28,445 bases of DNA from contig CAUWFN010000025.1 of the NCBI GenBank assembly GCA_963558075.1, positions 1 through 28,445 on the forward strand, in the 5' to 3' direction. Below are positions 1 through 8,010 of the stretch, piece after piece. Positions within the stretch are counted from its first letter, which is position 1; every line of letters begins with the position of its first letter. The translations under genes were made by a program, and so were the position numbers. The stretch is from CALHKP01 sp963558075. GTDB taxonomy: Bacteria; Bacillota; Clostridia; Peptostreptococcales; Anaerovoracaceae. The notes beneath the pieces are model-generated. The model saw only the letters and a list, made by a program, of their open reading frames with translations. It was not told the origin of the DNA and did no database searches.

Positions 1-26
1 GGTGTCACTACAAAACATCTTTTTTC

Positions 27-55
27 TTGACGAAAATATAATTATGAAGTAAAAT
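27..55 (+). promoter_or_regulatory. Sigma-A type promoter of the first B12 operon
   Basis: TTGACG at 27-32 and TAAAAT at 50-55 are separated by exactly 17 bp, close to the vegetative consensus. Transcription would start near 62, just before the cobalamin riboswitch, as expected for a leader-controlled operon. This is assigned from sequence only. Confidence 0.7.
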
Positions 56-80
56 ATATTCTACCAATTGAATATCAAAA

Positions 81-239
81 TATCATGTTCCGCCCATGCT
101 ATAGGCGGCTAAGATGGAAGCAGGTGAAAGTCCTGAGCGGTCCCGCCACTGTAAGTGAGGAGAAATTGCAAGAGGCCACTGTTTTAACCCGGGAAGGCAG
201 CAGTTTTGATGATACGCCAGCCAGGAAACATGCATGATA
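81..239 (+). promoter_or_regulatory. Cobalamin riboswitch (B12 element) 1
   Basis: The leader has the hallmarks of a class-I cobalamin riboswitch. GGAAGCAGGTGAAAGTCCTG lies at 117-136, the near-invariant CCCGCCACTGTAA core at 142-154, and a B12-box-like GCCAGCCAGGA at 216-226. TATCATG (81-87) and CATGATA (233-239) can form the closing P1 stem. CCGCC (90-94) and GGCGG form an adjacent small hairpin. A terminator follows at 307-341, so control is most likely by premature termination when cobalamin is bound, which represses the downstream ECF transporter operon. Which cobalamin form it prefers cannot be read here. Confidence 0.95.
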
Positions 240-306
240 TACAGGATGCCAACTGACGGAGAATCAGATTGGTCATTTTATATTTGCTAATATTTGCAGA
301 AATTCG

Positions 307-341
307 GACTGTGAACCCTGTGCGTTCACAGTCTTTTTTTA
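307..341 (+). terminator. Intrinsic terminator of riboswitch 1 expression platform
   Basis: GACTGTGAA (307-315) pairs perfectly with TTCACAGTC (325-333) across a 9-nt loop and is followed by a run of T. It sits between the riboswitch aptamer and the first gene, so it is the likely attenuator rather than the end of an upstream gene. Confidence 0.9.
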
Positions 342-363
342 TTTATATCAGGAGTGTGGTTAT

Positions 364-1410
364 ATGTCAAAGATTAAACTTACCGAAAAAGAGGTAAGGA
401 TTTTAAAGAAGCAGTTTGCGGATCTAGTATACGAAACTGTGGGAGATAAGGAGAAGACAAAAGAGGGTATGAAAGATAAGTCTTCTCTGATTTATAGAAA
501 TTTCTCTCTGCAGTCGGATGCTGGAAAAGTGCTGTACAAGAAGTTTTCGGATAAAGAGCTTATATGCATTTTGAAAAATGCTGCTGATGCTGTGCAGCAT
601 TCACCATCACAGAATGAGATTTTGTGGGTATTCAAGGATTATCTTAAGCTCAGGTTTAAAAAGTGGCCTTATGCTCTAGAAAAAGCGGGCCTATCAAAAT
701 GCGCAGGAAACGGCGGAAAGAGCTATGAGCAGAGCGTTATTGATGAGGAGCTACGAAAAGTTGTACTCAAGGAGCTCAGAGAAGAAACTATGAGAGAAGG
801 TCACATACCTCATCCTAGACATGTGCCTAAGCTTGCAAAAAAAGTCAAGAAATTCTATGCAACTTGGGGAGAGGCTCTTGAGGATGCGGGAATTGATGCA
901 GAAAAGCTTGCATGTGAGACTGTATATAAGATTGATGATTTAGAAAAACAGTATTTTCCTCTTCTTGCAGAAGTTAAAAGCGAGGCGGAAAAGCTTGGAA
1001 GAGCGCCTATGCATACTGAAATTTGCGAAAAAACAAAGCTTCCGCTACTCGAAAGATGCGGTTCTTGGAGAAATGTTCTTTATCAGATTAATCTTGAGCC
1101 TGTCGTAAGAATAAGACCTTATTCTTCATATTATCTAGGCTCAAGACGAGAAAACAATAGAACAGCTCACAGCCAAAATCTTAGAAACTGCTATTTTAAG
1201 CTTATAAATCCAGACAAGGCTGTTGTCAGCGATCTTGAAGAGCTTGAGGGAATGATGAGACAGGAGGGTAGAATCCTTACAAAAACTGATGTGAGTCAGC
1301 CGATGAGAAAACGTCTTATCGCTGCATGCGAGTCATGGAATAACGTTTTATTTCAGCTTGGAATTAAAACGAATCATGATTTTGACCATGCAGGAGGTGA
1401 CATTCAGTGA
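364..1410 (+). CDS. Protein with four homing-endonuclease-associated-type repeats, first gene of B12 ECF operon
   Basis: This is a 348-residue soluble, basic protein with no signal peptide or membrane segment. It contains four related helical units at roughly residues 66-110, 133-176, 198-244 and 290-334. Each ends in a pattern like W-x2-A/V-L-x2-x-G/N-L/I (FKKWPYALEKAGL, YATWGEALEDAGI, CGSWRNVLYQINL, CESWNNVLFQLGI). Units 2-4 also carry an upstream G-(H/R)-x-P or similar turn. This resembles the short homing-endonuclease-associated repeat (PF18780 type), thought to bind DNA. No nuclease motif (HNH, GIY-YIG, LAGLIDADG) is visible. GGAG at 351-354 supports the ATG. Its stop overlaps the GTG start of ecfT by four bases, so it is translationally coupled to the transporter. 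Possible roles are a DNA-binding regulator or an unrelated structural role; I cannot decide. Confidence 0.7.
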   Translation: MSKIKLTEKEVRILKKQFADLVYETVGDKEKTKEGMKDKSSLIYRNFSLQSDAGKVLYKKFSDKELICILKNAADAVQHSPSQNEILWVFKDYLKLRFKKWPYALEKAGLSKCAGNGGKSYEQSVIDEELRKVVLKELREETMREGHIPHPRHVPKLAKKVKKFYATWGEALEDAGIDAEKLACETVYKIDDLEKQYFPLLAEVKSEAEKLGRAPMHTEICEKTKLPLLERCGSWRNVLYQINLEPVVRIRPYSSYYLGSRRENNRTAHSQNLRNCYFKLINPDKAVVSDLEELEGMMRQEGRILTKTDVSQPMRKRLIAACESWNNVLFQLGIKTNHDFDHAGGDIQ

Positions 1411-2312
1411 AGGATAATGGATTAGGCGATAGCAGCACCTTTTATTCGTATCATCCGATAGTAACAGCTGCCTACTATATATTAGTCATTGGAATCACTA
1501 TGTTTTCCATGTCGCCTTTTTTTCTGGCGGTAACCTTTATCTTTTCGTGGGGATATTCTGCGATTTTAAAAGGTCCTGACGAGCTTAAGCAAAATGCGGT
1601 AATAACTCTTGTTATAGTTATTACTATGGCACTTATTAATACTCTGTTTACACATAACGGCCAGACAGTACTGTTTTATATAAATGGAAACAGAATTACT
1701 TTAGAGGCTTTTGTCTACGGAATTGCAGCAGCTTTGATGCTATCATCTGTGATGATATGGTTCAAAAGCTTCAACGTGCTGATGTCATCGGATAAAATTA
1801 TATATTTGTTCGGAAAGCTTGCACCTGTTATCGGGCTTGTAATTTCTATGATTTTTCGCTTCATACCGCTTTTAAGGCATAGGTTTGAGGAAATCTCCAT
1901 GGGGCAAAAGTGCATGGGAAGAGGTGAAATTAAAGGTCTTATACCAAGGGCAAGGCAGGTTACAAAAGAAGTTTCTATACTGATTGCATGGTCTCTTGAA
2001 GCTTCTATAGAAAGTGCAGATTCCATGTCATCTCGCGGATATGGACTTAAGGGAAGAAGCAGCTTCCACCTGTTTGAAATTACAGGAAGAGATGTAGCTG
2101 CTCTTGTTTACATGGCTATAACTGGAGGCTTAGTTATAGCGGGAAGCTTTTTTGGTCTTACAACTATGAGTTTTTATCCGCAGATAATGCTGCCGGAGTT
2201 TGGTATATGGGAAGGCGCAGTGCTTTTTGCTTTCGTGATGCTGCTCGCTTTTCCTGTTGTTATTGATATTTATGGGGAGTACAGATGGAGAAAATCAGAT
2301 TTGACAATTTAA
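1407..2312 (+). CDS. ecfT: ECF transporter transmembrane subunit EcfT
   Basis: EcfT is the membrane scaffold of energy-coupling-factor importers, transmitting ATPase movements to the substrate-binding S component. The 301-residue protein has about five to six hydrophobic segments. Its cytoplasmic region carries the typical coupling signatures, here KCMGRGEIKG (about residues 168-177) and SMSSRGYGLKG (about 206-216), which resemble the paired Ala-Arg-Gly motifs of the family. The start is GTG at 1407, preceded by AGGAGG (1392-1397) and overlapping the previous stop. It also overlaps the next gene by 28 bp. The upstream cobalamin riboswitch suggests a corrinoid-dedicated rather than a general ECF module. 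Confidence 0.93.
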   Translation: MKDNGLGDSSTFYSYHPIVTAAYYILVIGITMFSMSPFFLAVTFIFSWGYSAILKGPDELKQNAVITLVIVITMALINTLFTHNGQTVLFYINGNRITLEAFVYGIAAALMLSSVMIWFKSFNVLMSSDKIIYLFGKLAPVIGLVISMIFRFIPLLRHRFEEISMGQKCMGRGEIKGLIPRARQVTKEVSILIAWSLEASIESADSMSSRGYGLKGRSSFHLFEITGRDVAALVYMAITGGLVIAGSFFGLTTMSFYPQIMLPEFGIWEGAVLFAFVMLLAFPVVIDIYGEYRWRKSDLTI

Positions 2313-4018
2313 ATTTTACATATCCGCTGTCGGAAAAACCAGCGCTTGAGAATATTAATCTTACGATTAATCAGTCGGAGTTTATTGTTCTTTGTGGAAA
2401 AAGCGGCTGTGGAAAGAGTACCCTTCTAAGGCATCTTAAGAAAAACATGATGCCGTATGGAGATAGGGAAGGTGCTGTTTTGTACTGCGGAGAGAATATA
2501 GAGTTTCTTGACGATAGAAGAAGTGCATCTGAAATTGGTTTTGTTCAGCAAAACCCAGATAACCAACTTGTAACAGATAAGGTATGGCATGAGCTTGCAT
2601 TCGGGCTAGAAAGCCTTGGAATGTCAGCAAAGACAATCAAAAAAAGAGTTGCGGAAATGACAAGCTATTTCGGAATTCAAAGTTGGTTTCGCCGTGATGT
2701 AAGTACGCTATCAGGTGGCCAAAAGCAGCTTCTTAATCTTGCATCAGTTATGGCAATGCAGCCAGATATTTTAGTTCTCGATGAGCCAGCATCTCAGCTT
2801 GACCCTATTGCAGCTTCAGATTTTCTTAAGACTGTTCAAGATATAAATAGAGACCTTGGAACGACTGTAATTATTTCTGAGCATAGGCTTGAGGAAGTTT
2901 TTCCTATGGCTGATAGGGTAATCGTTATGGATAAGGGTAAAATTATTTCTGATGCAACGCCTGGCCAGACTGGAAACGTTCTTGCTGGAGACGATGGAAA
3001 TGATCCTCATCCCATGTTCTTTGGACTTCCGTCAGTTACAAGAATTTTTCAGCCATTTGGCAGAGAAGAAAATCCTCTGACTATTAGAGAAGGTCGTCTT
3101 GAGATGGAGGAGCTAGTTTGCGAGAATAGTTATGATGCATCCGAGGATGATAGTATAAAAAATCTTGAATCAGATACAGCTTTGGAAAAAAAGTCTCTTT
3201 TTTCTAGAGAGTCAAAGGACGATATAGCGATTCAGATGAAATACATCTGGTTTAAATATGACAAAAAAAGTAATGATGTTCTTCGCGGTATGTCTCTTTC
3301 GGTAAAAAAAGGACAGTGGCACTGTTTACTTGGAGGAAATGGAACGGGAAAAAGTACGACGCTCAAGGCTATATGCGGAATAATAAAGCCGCAGAGAGGC
3401 AGCGTAACTGTAGAAAATATAAATGTTGGAAAAGATCAGAGCGGCAGACTATTTGATAAATGTCTTGCGATGGTTCCTCAAAACCCTCAGTCTGTTTTTA
3501 CGGAAATTACTGTAGAGGAAGAGCTGTTTGAGGGAATGGAGTTTATGGATCTTTCCGATGAAACTAAGGTGGAAAATGTAGAGAATATGCTTAAGCTTAT
3601 GGAGATTGAACACCTTAGAAAAGCAAACCCTTACGATCTTTCTGGAGGAGAACAGCAAAGACTTGCGATAGGCAAAATTCTTCTTCTTGAGCCAACCGTG
3701 CTTTTGATGGATGAGCCTACCAAAGGACTTGATCCCTTTTTCAAGATGACTCTTGCGGGCATACTGAGAAAGCTTGTAAATCGCGGAGTAACTATTTTTA
3801 TGGTGAGCCATGATATAGAATTTTGTGCATCGTATGCAGATCGCTGCTCGATGTTCTTTGATGGGGAGATTGTATCAGAGGATGAATCAAAGGCCTTTTT
3901 TGCTGGAAATAATTTCTATACGACAGCGGCAAATAAGATTGTTCGTAAGTACAGAAAAGATCTTGTAACATGTGAGGAGGTGCAGGATTGGATAAGACGG
4001 TCAGTAATTCAGGAGTAA
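2285..4018 (+). CDS. Fused double ATP-binding subunit of ECF transporter (EcfA-EcfA')
   Basis: This 577-residue protein is two complete ABC ATPases in tandem, replacing the usual separate EcfA and EcfA' subunits. Domain 1 (about 1-240) has Walker A GKSGCGKST (38-46), Q-loop VQQNPDNQ, signature LSGGQKQ, Walker B LVLDEP and H-loop SEH. Domain 2 (about 318-560) has Walker A GGNGTGKST (about 349-357), Q-loop VPQNPQS, signature LSGGEQQR, Walker B LLMDEP and H-loop SHD. Both active sites look intact. The domains are joined by a variable acidic linker (about 240-315). It overlaps ecfT at its start and the S-component gene at its end, giving a strictly coupled operon. It powers import through EcfT. 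Confidence 0.95.
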   Translation: MEKIRFDNLNFTYPLSEKPALENINLTINQSEFIVLCGKSGCGKSTLLRHLKKNMMPYGDREGAVLYCGENIEFLDDRRSASEIGFVQQNPDNQLVTDKVWHELAFGLESLGMSAKTIKKRVAEMTSYFGIQSWFRRDVSTLSGGQKQLLNLASVMAMQPDILVLDEPASQLDPIAASDFLKTVQDINRDLGTTVIISEHRLEEVFPMADRVIVMDKGKIISDATPGQTGNVLAGDDGNDPHPMFFGLPSVTRIFQPFGREENPLTIREGRLEMEELVCENSYDASEDDSIKNLESDTALEKKSLFSRESKDDIAIQMKYIWFKYDKKSNDVLRGMSLSVKKGQWHCLLGGNGTGKSTTLKAICGIIKPQRGSVTVENINVGKDQSGRLFDKCLAMVPQNPQSVFTEITVEEELFEGMEFMDLSDETKVENVENMLKLMEIEHLRKANPYDLSGGEQQRLAIGKILLLEPTVLLMDEPTKGLDPFFKMTLAGILRKLVNRGVTIFMVSHDIEFCASYADRCSMFFDGEIVSEDESKAFFAGNNFYTTAANKIVRKYRKDLVTCEEVQDWIRRSVIQE

Positions 4019-4944
4019 AAAAACTGACGCAGAGGCAGGCGATGGAAAAAAAGCGCCTTCATGTTGCATCTTTGATGATTTTTCTGTGCATACCGGCAGC
4101 AATAGCTCTCGGGGTTTTTGTTCTTCCAAAGAGTTGGTACATGCCGCTTAGCGTAGTAATTTTGATTCTGACTATGCTGCCTTTTTTCATGGTGTTTGAA
4201 AACAGAAAGCCTAAAGCAAGGGAAATAGTACTTCTTGCGATGATGTGTGCACTGACTGCGGCATCTCATATGTTTTTTCACATAGTACTTCCAATTCAGA
4301 TAGGAACTGCTCTTGTAATTATTTCTGGAATTTCACTAGGACCTGAGGCAGGGTTTCTTGTAGGAGCGCTTTCGCGTTTTGTCTGCAATTTCTATATGGG
4401 TCAGGGACCGTGGACTCCATGGCAAATGTTTTGCTGGGGAATTTTAGGATTTATTGCAGGGCTTGCATTTAATAGAAGTGATATGAACAGCCTCAAATCA
4501 AGGCATTTTAAAGTGATAATGGGACCTGTTTTGACAGTGGTTTTAGCTCTCCTTCTTGCATATGTTAGCTTTTTGATATGGCCAGGAAACGATGATAGCA
4601 TAATAGGCTGGAGACTTTATGTGTTTGGAGGAGCAGGACTTCTTGCAGGTGTACTAGTTCAGAAAAAGAGACTTCCTGTGGACAATCTAACTCTTGCTCT
4701 ATTCACTTTCTTTACAACTTTCGTTGTATACGGGGGTGTAATGAATATAGCGAATGTAATTATGTCTTTTAACCATGCAGGAAGCGAAGGCTTTAGCCTT
4801 AGTGCTATAAGAGCTCTTTATGTTAGCGGTGCTCCTTATGATTTTATGCACAGCTTGACTGCGGCAATATGCGTGTATCTGTTTGGAAACAGCATAATTA
4901 AAAAGCTTGAGCGAATTAAGATAAAGTACGGAATTTATAAATAA
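3988..4944 (+). CDS. ECF transporter S component, probably corrinoid-specific
   Basis: This 318-residue integral membrane protein has a TTG start at 3988, supported by GAGGAGG at 3974-3980, and overlaps the ATPase gene by 31 bp. Two N-terminal hydrophobic helices precede an S-component-like core beginning near residue 78 (REIVLLAMMCALTAASH), with the glycine-rich GISLGPEAGFLVGALSRFV and the motif GQGPWTPWQM. Further helices and a C-terminal positive tail follow. S components bind the substrate and dock on EcfT/EcfA. The cobalamin riboswitch in front of the operon and the following transcobalamin-like protein imply cobalamin or a corrinoid precursor as substrate. It is longer than simple six-helix S components. 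The substrate is inferred from context, not from recognised binding residues. Confidence 0.82.
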   Translation: MDKTVSNSGVKKLTQRQAMEKKRLHVASLMIFLCIPAAIALGVFVLPKSWYMPLSVVILILTMLPFFMVFENRKPKAREIVLLAMMCALTAASHMFFHIVLPIQIGTALVIISGISLGPEAGFLVGALSRFVCNFYMGQGPWTPWQMFCWGILGFIAGLAFNRSDMNSLKSRHFKVIMGPVLTVVLALLLAYVSFLIWPGNDDSIIGWRLYVFGGAGLLAGVLVQKKRLPVDNLTLALFTFFTTFVVYGGVMNIANVIMSFNHAGSEGFSLSAIRALYVSGAPYDFMHSLTAAICVYLFGNSIIKKLERIKIKYGIYK

Positions 4945-4954
4945 GGAAAAGAAA

Positions 4955-5515
4955 ATGGATCAGGATTTCAATAAAAAAATTAAAAATAAGAGAAACAGAA
5001 AAATTGCTCTTATAATTGTTGTAATTGCTATTGCTGTTGGTCTTTTGCTGACCACAAAGATAGAAGGTGCAAAAGGGTTCGTAAACAGAATTACAGGAAA
5101 CAATAAAGTAACTATAGAAATCAGATGCGATGAGCTTTCGGAAGATATGTCAAAACTAAAGAAACTAGAGCTCGAAAAGTATGTTCCAAAAGATGGTGTA
5201 ATTCTGAAGGAAACAGAATACGCAGTTGACAAGGACACAACAGTGTTCGATATTTTGGACACTGCATGTAGAGAACATGACATACAGATAGAGTACTCAT
5301 ATACTCCAATCTATAAGTCTTACTACATAGAAGGTATTAATTATCTTTATGAATTTGATGGAGGAAAGCGAAGCGGATGGACGTTTACAGTTGATGGTGA
5401 GTATCCTGAATATGGCGCTTCGAAAATAAAGCTTTACGGTGGAGAGAAAATCGTATGGAGCTATACATGTGACTATACAAAGAATGATAAAGTAAAGGAA
5501 TCTAAAGACAAATAA
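4955..5515 (+). CDS. Membrane-anchored DUF4430 (transcobalamin C-terminal-like) protein
   Basis: This 186-residue protein has a cytoplasmic basic N-terminus, one membrane anchor (about residues 17-35), and an extracellular DUF4430 domain. The domain's diagnostic region is SGWTFTVDGEYPEYGAS followed by LYGGEKIVWSYTCD near the C-terminus. DUF4430 (PF14478) is the family related to the beta-rich C-terminal domain of animal transcobalamin and intrinsic factor, which covers one face of the bound corrinoid. Placed 10 bp after the S component in a B12-riboswitch operon, it probably hands corrinoid to the ECF importer at the outer membrane face. No terminator with a clear U-run follows, only an imperfect hairpin near 5527-5561. 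Confidence 0.85.
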   Translation: MDQDFNKKIKNKRNRKIALIIVVIAIAVGLLLTTKIEGAKGFVNRITGNNKVTIEIRCDELSEDMSKLKKLELEKYVPKDGVILKETEYAVDKDTTVFDILDTACREHDIQIEYSYTPIYKSYYIEGINYLYEFDGGKRSGWTFTVDGEYPEYGASKIKLYGGEKIVWSYTCDYTKNDKVKESKDK

Positions 5516-5597
5516 AATCCCTGAAACCTGAGGTTAGTGAGGAGCAGAAATCTGAACCAGGTTGTGGAAAACATGGTGTATGTAATGGTCATAATGA

Positions 5598-5626
5598 TTG
5601 ACACTGTATACCAAATGTAGTAGAAT
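5598..5626 (+). promoter_or_regulatory. Sigma-A type promoter of the second B12 operon
   Basis: A perfect TTGACA (5598-5603) and TAGAAT (5621-5626) are separated by 17 bp. The expected start site, about 5633, lies just before the second cobalamin riboswitch. The 412-bp gap between genes (5516-5927) is therefore filled by an imperfect hairpin, this promoter, the riboswitch and its terminator. Confidence 0.8.
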
Positions 5627-5656
5627 AATAATGTTAAAATGTTAATAATATGAATT

Positions 5657-5804
5657 TAGAGTGTTAACGTACTTAATAAAGGAAGCCGGTCAAAGTCCGG
5701 CACGGTGCCGCCACTGTAGGTGAGAAGTCTGCTTTTGATATCCACTGGGTTATATCTGGGAAGGTAATTGCAGGATAGACTCACAAGTCAGGAGACTTGC
5801 TCTA
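5657..5804 (+). promoter_or_regulatory. Cobalamin riboswitch (B12 element) 2
   Basis: GGAAGCCGGTCAAAGTCCGG (5681-5700), the core GCCGCCACTGTAGG (5707-5720) and the B12 box AAGTCAGGAGACTT (5785-5798) match the class-I cobalamin aptamer. TAGAG (5657-5661) and CTCTA (5800-5804) can close P1. The box is nearer the usual consensus than in the first riboswitch. A terminator follows at 5852-5882, so repression by cobalamin through early termination is expected for the MoxR to surface-protein operon. Confidence 0.95.
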
Positions 5805-5851
5805 TAATTATTCATAAGGGACGCGTATACTCGATGTGAAAGGTAATAGAC

Positions 5852-5882
5852 AAACGGACTATTTTTTGTAGTTCGTTTTTTT
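5852..5882 (+). terminator. Intrinsic terminator of riboswitch 2 expression platform
   Basis: AAACGGACTA (5852-5861) pairs with TAGTTCGTTT (5869-5878), with one G-U pair and a 7-nt loop, and runs into a T tract. It sits between the aptamer and the MoxR gene, so it acts as the riboswitch-controlled attenuator. Confidence 0.85.
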
Positions 5883-5927
5883 GTTGTTTTTGAATTTATT
5901 TTATATCAGATTTGGAGGATTTTATCG

Positions 5928-6863
5928 ATGAATAGCAAAGTTGAAGCAGTAAAAAAAGAAGTAGGCAAGGTAATAATCGGTAAAGATGAAATTATAGAAA
6001 AAGTACTTACTGCTATTCTTGCAGGAGGCCATATTCTACTTGAGGATATTCCTGGTGTGGGTAAGACTACTCTAGCTCTTGCATTCAGCAGATCTATGGG
6101 TCTTGAATTTAACAGAGTTCAGTTTACCCCTGACGTTGTGCCGTCAGATATAACAGGATTTACCATGTATGACAAGGCAAGGGATGTGTTCGAATACAAA
6201 GATGGAGCTGCAATGTGCAACTTCTTCCTTGCAGATGAAATTAACAGAACATCAAGCAAAACTCAGTCAGCCCTTCTTGAGGTAATGCAGGAAGGAAAAA
6301 TGACAGTAGATGGAATAACTCACGAGGTCCCAAAGCCTTTTATCGTAATGGCTACACAAAACCCGCTTGGAACAGCAGGTACTCAGCAGCTTCCGGAGGC
6401 TCAGCTTGACAGATTTATGATTAGCCTATCAATGGGATATCCTGATACAGAAGCTCAGATTGCAATTCTTAAGGATAGAGCTGGAAAAGATCCTATAAGC
6501 GAGGTAAATAAGGCTGTAACCGAAAGCGATGTAATGGAAATGAAAAAGGAAGTCGAAAATGTATTTGTTGATGACAAAATCTATAGATATGTAACTATGC
6601 TTGCTGAAGCGACAAGAAACAACGAATATATAAGACTTGGAATAAGCCCTAGAGGTGCTATTGCAATGTGTGCAATGGCAAGAGCATGTGCTTATGTGAA
6701 GGGAAGAGATTATGTAATTCCAGAGGATATTGTAGAAAACTTCATGGAAATATGCTCTCACCGTATAATGCTTCACCCAAAATCACAGCTTGCGGGACTT
6801 AATACAGAAAAAATCTTAAATAGTATTTTAGAAGAAATCAAAGCTCCTAAGATTAACAGCTAA
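5928..6863 (+). CDS. MoxR-family AAA+ ATPase
   Basis: MoxR proteins are hexameric AAA+ chaperone-like ATPases that usually work with partner proteins encoded beside them (DUF58, VWA). The 311-residue protein has Walker A GVGKTT (43-48), Walker B FFLADEINR (about 99-107), a sensor-like ATQNP, and the arginine-finger region QLDRFM, followed by the typical helical lid. The length is normal for the family. ATG at 5928 is preceded by GGAGG (5914-5918). It is the first gene after the second cobalamin riboswitch and is followed by DUF58 and a transglutaminase-fold gene, the common MoxR-DUF58-transglutaminase order. In this setting it probably helps assemble or remodel the surface corrinoid proteins encoded downstream. 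That role is inferred. Confidence 0.95.
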   Translation: MNSKVEAVKKEVGKVIIGKDEIIEKVLTAILAGGHILLEDIPGVGKTTLALAFSRSMGLEFNRVQFTPDVVPSDITGFTMYDKARDVFEYKDGAAMCNFFLADEINRTSSKTQSALLEVMQEGKMTVDGITHEVPKPFIVMATQNPLGTAGTQQLPEAQLDRFMISLSMGYPDTEAQIAILKDRAGKDPISEVNKAVTESDVMEMKKEVENVFVDDKIYRYVTMLAEATRNNEYIRLGISPRGAIAMCAMARACAYVKGRDYVIPEDIVENFMEICSHRIMLHPKSQLAGLNTEKILNSILEEIKAPKINS

Positions 6864-6897
6864 TTAGGTTTGGAGTTTTGACAGACGGGAGTTAAAT

Positions 6898-8010
6898 TTG
6901 AAAAAAGCAAGAATATTTTTTGTTTCAGTTATAATAATATGCCTCGGATTATATGCTTTTACAGATGCATCTTTTACTATCTATATCGCAGGAGCATTTA
7001 TAATATATGCTCTTTGTGCGTTTATATCAGTTACGGCATCTGGAAGACGAGTAAAAATCGATATGAGGGTTGCTCCAAAGGCGGAAAAAAATAGCGGACT
7101 TCCTGCTATTTTAGATATATGCAGCAAAAGCTTTGTTCCTCTTGTGAGATGCGATGTGCCAGTCACTGCCGAAAACCTATTTATTGATAGTAAAACCGGC
7201 GTGAATCTAAGACTTTCGGCACTGCCATTTAAGAAAAAGACATACGAGTTTCATGTTGAGGAATCCTTTGCAGGTTGTCTTGAGCTTTCGGTATCAGAAA
7301 TTAGAATGAGCGATCCTGTGGGAATATTTCAGCGAACAGAAAAAGCAGATATACACAGAAGAAGCTATATATTTCCTGCGATATCAGAGGTTCCTGTATC
7401 TAAGGATGCACTGCTTTCCTATGACATGGAAAGCTTCAAGTATTCGGCAGTAAGACCAGGAGCTGACCTTAGCGAAGTATTCGACATTAGAGAATACAGA
7501 CAGGGTGACAATATCAAAGGAATTCACTGGAAACTTTCAGGCAAGGAAGGGGAGCTTATGGTAAAGGTGCCGAGTCTTCCTGTAGAAAATAGCCTGATGA
7601 TTATACTTGATAAGAATCTTTTGAGTCTTCCTTTGCACGAAGGCTCAGAAGACGTTATGGAAAGAGGAAGCCTAGCAGAACATGCGGCAGAGCTTTTTCT
7701 TTCGCTATCAGATACTTTGATAAAACAAGGGCTTTCACATTCTGCAGGCTGGTATGATTGCCTTAGAGAAAGCTTTGTTCAGAAGGATGTATTTTCTGCT
7801 GATGATGTTTATTCTATGATTCCTGAACTGATATCATCACCGTTTAGGGAAGATGCAATGTCAGGGGCGGACAGATATATCGACAGCGACTGCGAAAAGA
7901 ATTATGCGGCCTTTATATATGTTACAGACAGTGATGAGGCGGAAAAAGAGGTTGAAAGGCTAAGAGAGTATGGAGAAGTTTACATTTACAGACCGGAAAA
8001 TTTCAAATAG
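6898..8010 (+). CDS. DUF58 domain protein, membrane-anchored MoxR partner
   Basis: This 370-residue protein starts at TTG 6898, with GGGAG at 6887-6891. Two hydrophobic N-terminal segments (about 5-20 and 24-45) form a membrane hairpin, followed by a beta-rich region. The family signature is REYRQGDNIKGIHWKLSGKE, about residues 197-216, the D-x-R-x-Y-x2-G-D-x4-I-x-W motif of DUF58. The C-terminal part is a VWA-like fold (LMIILDKN). DUF58 proteins are regular partners of MoxR ATPases, and the biochemical role is not settled. The next gene overlaps it by 41 bp. Confidence 0.92.
   Translation: MKKARIFFVSVIIICLGLYAFTDASFTIYIAGAFIIYALCAFISVTASGRRVKIDMRVAPKAEKNSGLPAILDICSKSFVPLVRCDVPVTAENLFIDSKTGVNLRLSALPFKKKTYEFHVEESFAGCLELSVSEIRMSDPVGIFQRTEKADIHRRSYIFPAISEVPVSKDALLSYDMESFKYSAVRPGADLSEVFDIREYRQGDNIKGIHWKLSGKEGELMVKVPSLPVENSLMIILDKNLLSLPLHEGSEDVMERGSLAEHAAELFLSLSDTLIKQGLSHSAGWYDCLRESFVQKDVFSADDVYSMIPELISSPFREDAMSGADRYIDSDCEKNYAAFIYVTDSDEAEKEVERLREYGEVYIYRPENFK

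Noticed and set aside
5527..5561. Terminator after the first operon
   Set aside because: An imperfect hairpin is present, but no T run follows it, so I do not call a terminator.
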